From Candidatus Methanoperedens sp. (GTDB lineage Archaea > Halobacteriota > Methanosarcinia > Methanosarcinales > Methanoperedenaceae), in contig JAPZAN010000186.1 of the NCBI GenBank assembly GCA_027460605.1, positions 1 through 7,168 on the forward strand: DNA of 7,168 nucleotides, written 5' to 3'. The notes under the pieces were generated by a model. That model had not been told where the DNA came from. It did no database searches and saw only the letters and a list, made by a program, of their open reading frames with translations. The translations under genes were made by a program, and so were the position numbers. Below, piece by piece: positions 5,702 to 7,168 of the stretch. The first letter of the stretch is position 1; each line of letters starts with the position of its first letter.

Positions 5702-7168
5702 TCAAACCTCCAAAAACCGCGCTGCAACTTGCGATGAAATCCCTGGCGGGTAAACTGGTTTTCGTTGCTTTGTTCTTTTCAATTATTATTCCTCTTATAG
5801 GAATTCTGAGAGGTCAGGATTTAAAGACTATGATTCTAACAGGCCTTTCTCTTTCTTTTGCCACTATTCCTGAAGAGCTGCCGATTATTATTACGATGGT
5901 TTTGGGGCTGGGAGCTTATACTCTCTCTAAAAATAAATTTTTAGTTAAGAGAATAAAAGCTGCCGAAACTTTGGGCAATGCCACTGTAATTGTTACTGAC
6001 AAAACAGGAACTATCACGGAAAATAAAATGAAAATTATTGCATTTTATCCTGCCGATAAAGAAAAAGAAATTCTTGAAAAAGCTCTTGGTTCAATTACTG
6101 AATATTCTTTGTCTCCTTTGGAAAAGGAGATTAAAAACAAAGCAGGGGAGTTGAAGATAGATACGGCGCTGCTAAAAGTGGTTCGCCAAAGAAATCTTGG
6201 CAACGGCAGGAAAACAAAAGCAGTCATAAGAGAAAACGGGTCTGGTTTTGAATTGCTCTCAAGCGGCGCGCCTGAGGAGATTTTTGGAAGTTGCTCTCAC
6301 ATAAGCGATGATATAAAAGCTGCATTAGGGAATGAAACTGAAAAAGGGAGACGTGTAATCGCCATCGCTTATAAAAAATTAGCACCCGGGGAAAAGAGCC
6401 TTGATTTTACTGAAATCGAAAAGGAAATGAATTTTGCGGGACTCTTAAGCTTTGAAGACCCGCCGAGGGAGGGAGTCAAAGAAACCATCGCTTTGGCAAT
6501 GAAGGCTGGCATCAGGACAATTATGATTACCGGGGACCATCCTTCAACAGCCATTTTTATTGCCAGGGAGGTCGGTATTTCAACCCATGATAAAGTATTA
6601 ACCGGCCTGGAGCTGGATAGTTTAACGGATGAACAATTACAAAATACCGTAAAAGAGTCTTCCGTTTTTGCCAGGGCAACCCCTGAACATAAATACCGGA
6701 TTGTCAAAGCATTACAAAAGAACGGGGAAGTAGTGGCTGTGACCGGTGACGGAATCAACGATGCGCTGGCACTGAAAGGCGCTGATATCGGCATAGCGAA
6801 GTTTTTTGATAACCTGCAAAAAGGAATTAAATATTATCTCTCGGTGAAGGTTGCTTTAGTATTGATTTTCCTCTTACCTGTTCTTTTAGGAACCCCTATG
6901 CCTTTTGCCCCCATCCAGATAATCCTCCTGGAATTATTTATGGATTTAGCCGCATCTGCCGGTTTTGTCGCCGAGGCAAAAGAAAAAAATATTTATTCCA
7001 GGCCGCCCCGCAACCCGAAGGAAAGCATCATCAATAACCGGGTAATCAGAGACCTTTTAACTAAAGGAGCATTTCTGTTCACCGGGGTTATTTTTGTGTA
7101 CTTTTATGCCCGGAGCCAGAATTTAAGCCTTAGAGAGACGCAAACCTTTGCTTTTTCGGCATGGATTT
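5644..7168 (+). CDS. C-terminal fragment of the broken P-type ATPase, open to window edge
   Basis: This frame is open from 5644, just after a TGA at 5641-5643, through the last base, more than 500 codons. Family resemblance starts at once with IVSTGKNTKLGKIA (5644-5685). M3-M4, the catalytic P domain with DKTGT, the N domain, GDGIND, M5 and M6 (with ELFMDLA, retaining the conserved Asp of the M6 motif) and the start of M7 follow. The first ATG is at 5734 and has no ribosome binding site, so independent translation is unlikely; Prodigal-type callers would probably start a gene there. The usual KGAPE motif of the nucleotide domain reads SGAPE. About 30-35 codons are missing in frame near 6796-6801. 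Confidence 0.75.
   Translation, partial: MVSTGKNTKLGKIAAASKIIKPPKTALQLAMKSLAGKLVFVALFFSIIIPLIGILRGQDLKTMILTGLSLSFATIPEELPIIITMVLGLGAYTLSKNKFLVKRIKAAETLGNATVIVTDKTGTITENKMKIIAFYPADKEKEILEKALGSITEYSLSPLEKEIKNKAGELKIDTALLKVVRQRNLGNGRKTKAVIRENGSGFELLSSGAPEEIFGSCSHISDDIKAALGNETEKGRRVIAIAYKKLAPGEKSLDFTEIEKEMNFAGLLSFEDPPREGVKETIALAMKAGIRTIMITGDHPSTAIFIAREVGISTHDKVLTGLELDSLTDEQLQNTVKESSVFARATPEHKYRIVKALQKNGEVVAVTGDGINDALALKGADIGIAKFFDNLQKGIKYYLSVKVALVLIFLLPVLLGTPMPFAPIQIILLELFMDLAASAGFVAEAKEKNIYSRPPRNPKESIINNRVIRDLLTKGAFLFTGVIFVYFYARSQNLSLRETQTFAFSAWI

Larger units (their letters stand above)
5177..7168 (+). pseudogene. Cation-transporting P-type ATPase (P2-like), broken by two internal deletions; 3' end outside window
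   Basis: The whole region encodes one ATP-driven membrane cation pump, in two frames. In order: N-terminal cation-ATPase domain (GLSSIEAREKLLESGPN), M1-M2, actuator domain with LTGES, M3-M4 with PEELP (5869-5883), the phosphorylation site DKTGT (5998-6012), a shortened-looking N domain with SGAPEE, TGDHP (6529-6543), GDGIND (6745-6762), then M5-M6 and the RPPR..KES loop. Intact relatives have about 25-30 residues between TGES and the TGxNTKxGKIA motif, including the VFAGT region; here the two motifs overlap in different frames. They also have about 30-35 residues (MGxxGTxVAKEAAD...DDNF) after ADIGIA; here IGIA runs straight into KFFDNLQKGIKYYL. Both losses remove core structure of the A and P domains, so activity is very unlikely. 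The ion is not identifiable; Ca2+ or another divalent cation would fit the subgroup loosely. No further stops occur up to the window edge, suggesting recent decay or an assembly error. Part of it is more AT-rich than gltX. Confidence 0.85.

Noticed and set aside
1..7168. Borg or other extrachromosomal element of Methanoperedens-like archaea
   Set aside because: Genes lie on both strands, there are no tandem repeats within or between genes, and gltX and thg1 are ordinary chromosomal genes.

Overview
The window looks like chromosomal DNA from a euryarchaeon, most likely a relative of the Methanosarcinales or Candidatus Methanoperedens. The evidence is an archaeal-type glutamyl-tRNA synthetase with the ALQNAVKY N-terminus and a PNGPPTIGS form of the HIGH motif, a Thg1-type tRNA-His guanylyltransferase, a short archaeal PRC-barrel protein, a PAS-domain histidine kinase without visible membrane segments, TATA-like promoters, and GGTGAT or GGAGG ribosome binding sites. 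The lineage call is inference from gene content and motifs; no marker here fixes it to a genus.

Layout from left to right. Bases 1-1134 (+) are the 3' part of a multi-PAS histidine kinase gene whose start lies outside the window. Its end overlaps by 18 bp, tail to tail, a PiT-family anion permease gene on the minus strand (1117-2091). Next on the minus strand are thg1 (2168-2917) and a small PRC-barrel gene (2921-3220). These two are 3 bp apart and clearly form an operon transcribed leftward, possibly continuing into the permease gene, which also has promoter-like sequence of its own. A short AT-rich divergent promoter (about 3221-3326) separates the PRC-barrel/thg1 unit from gltX (3327-5027, +). 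A 149-bp AT-rich spacer follows, then a cation-transporting P-type ATPase gene (5177 to beyond 7168, +).

The conserved part is a small translation-related neighbourhood: GluRS charges tRNA, Thg1 matures or repairs tRNA 5' ends, and the PRC-barrel protein is co-transcribed with thg1. The kinase, the permease and the ATPase are a looser collection of sensing and transport genes.

The most unusual object is the P-type ATPase. It reads as one gene of the P2-like family, but carries two separate internal losses of roughly 25-35 codons each. One lies just after the TGES motif of the actuator domain, shifts the frame and leaves a stop at 5699-5701. The other is in frame, just after the GDGIND motif of the P domain. 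Apart from these lesions the reading frame is open to the window edge, so this is either a young pseudogene or an assembly problem. The first junction has the shape of a deletion between two short direct repeats.

I saw no tRNA or rRNA gene, CRISPR array, insertion sequence or integration site, and no gene-free stretch longer than 150 bases. I did not find a convincing undescribed system here; the leads below are modest and marked as such.
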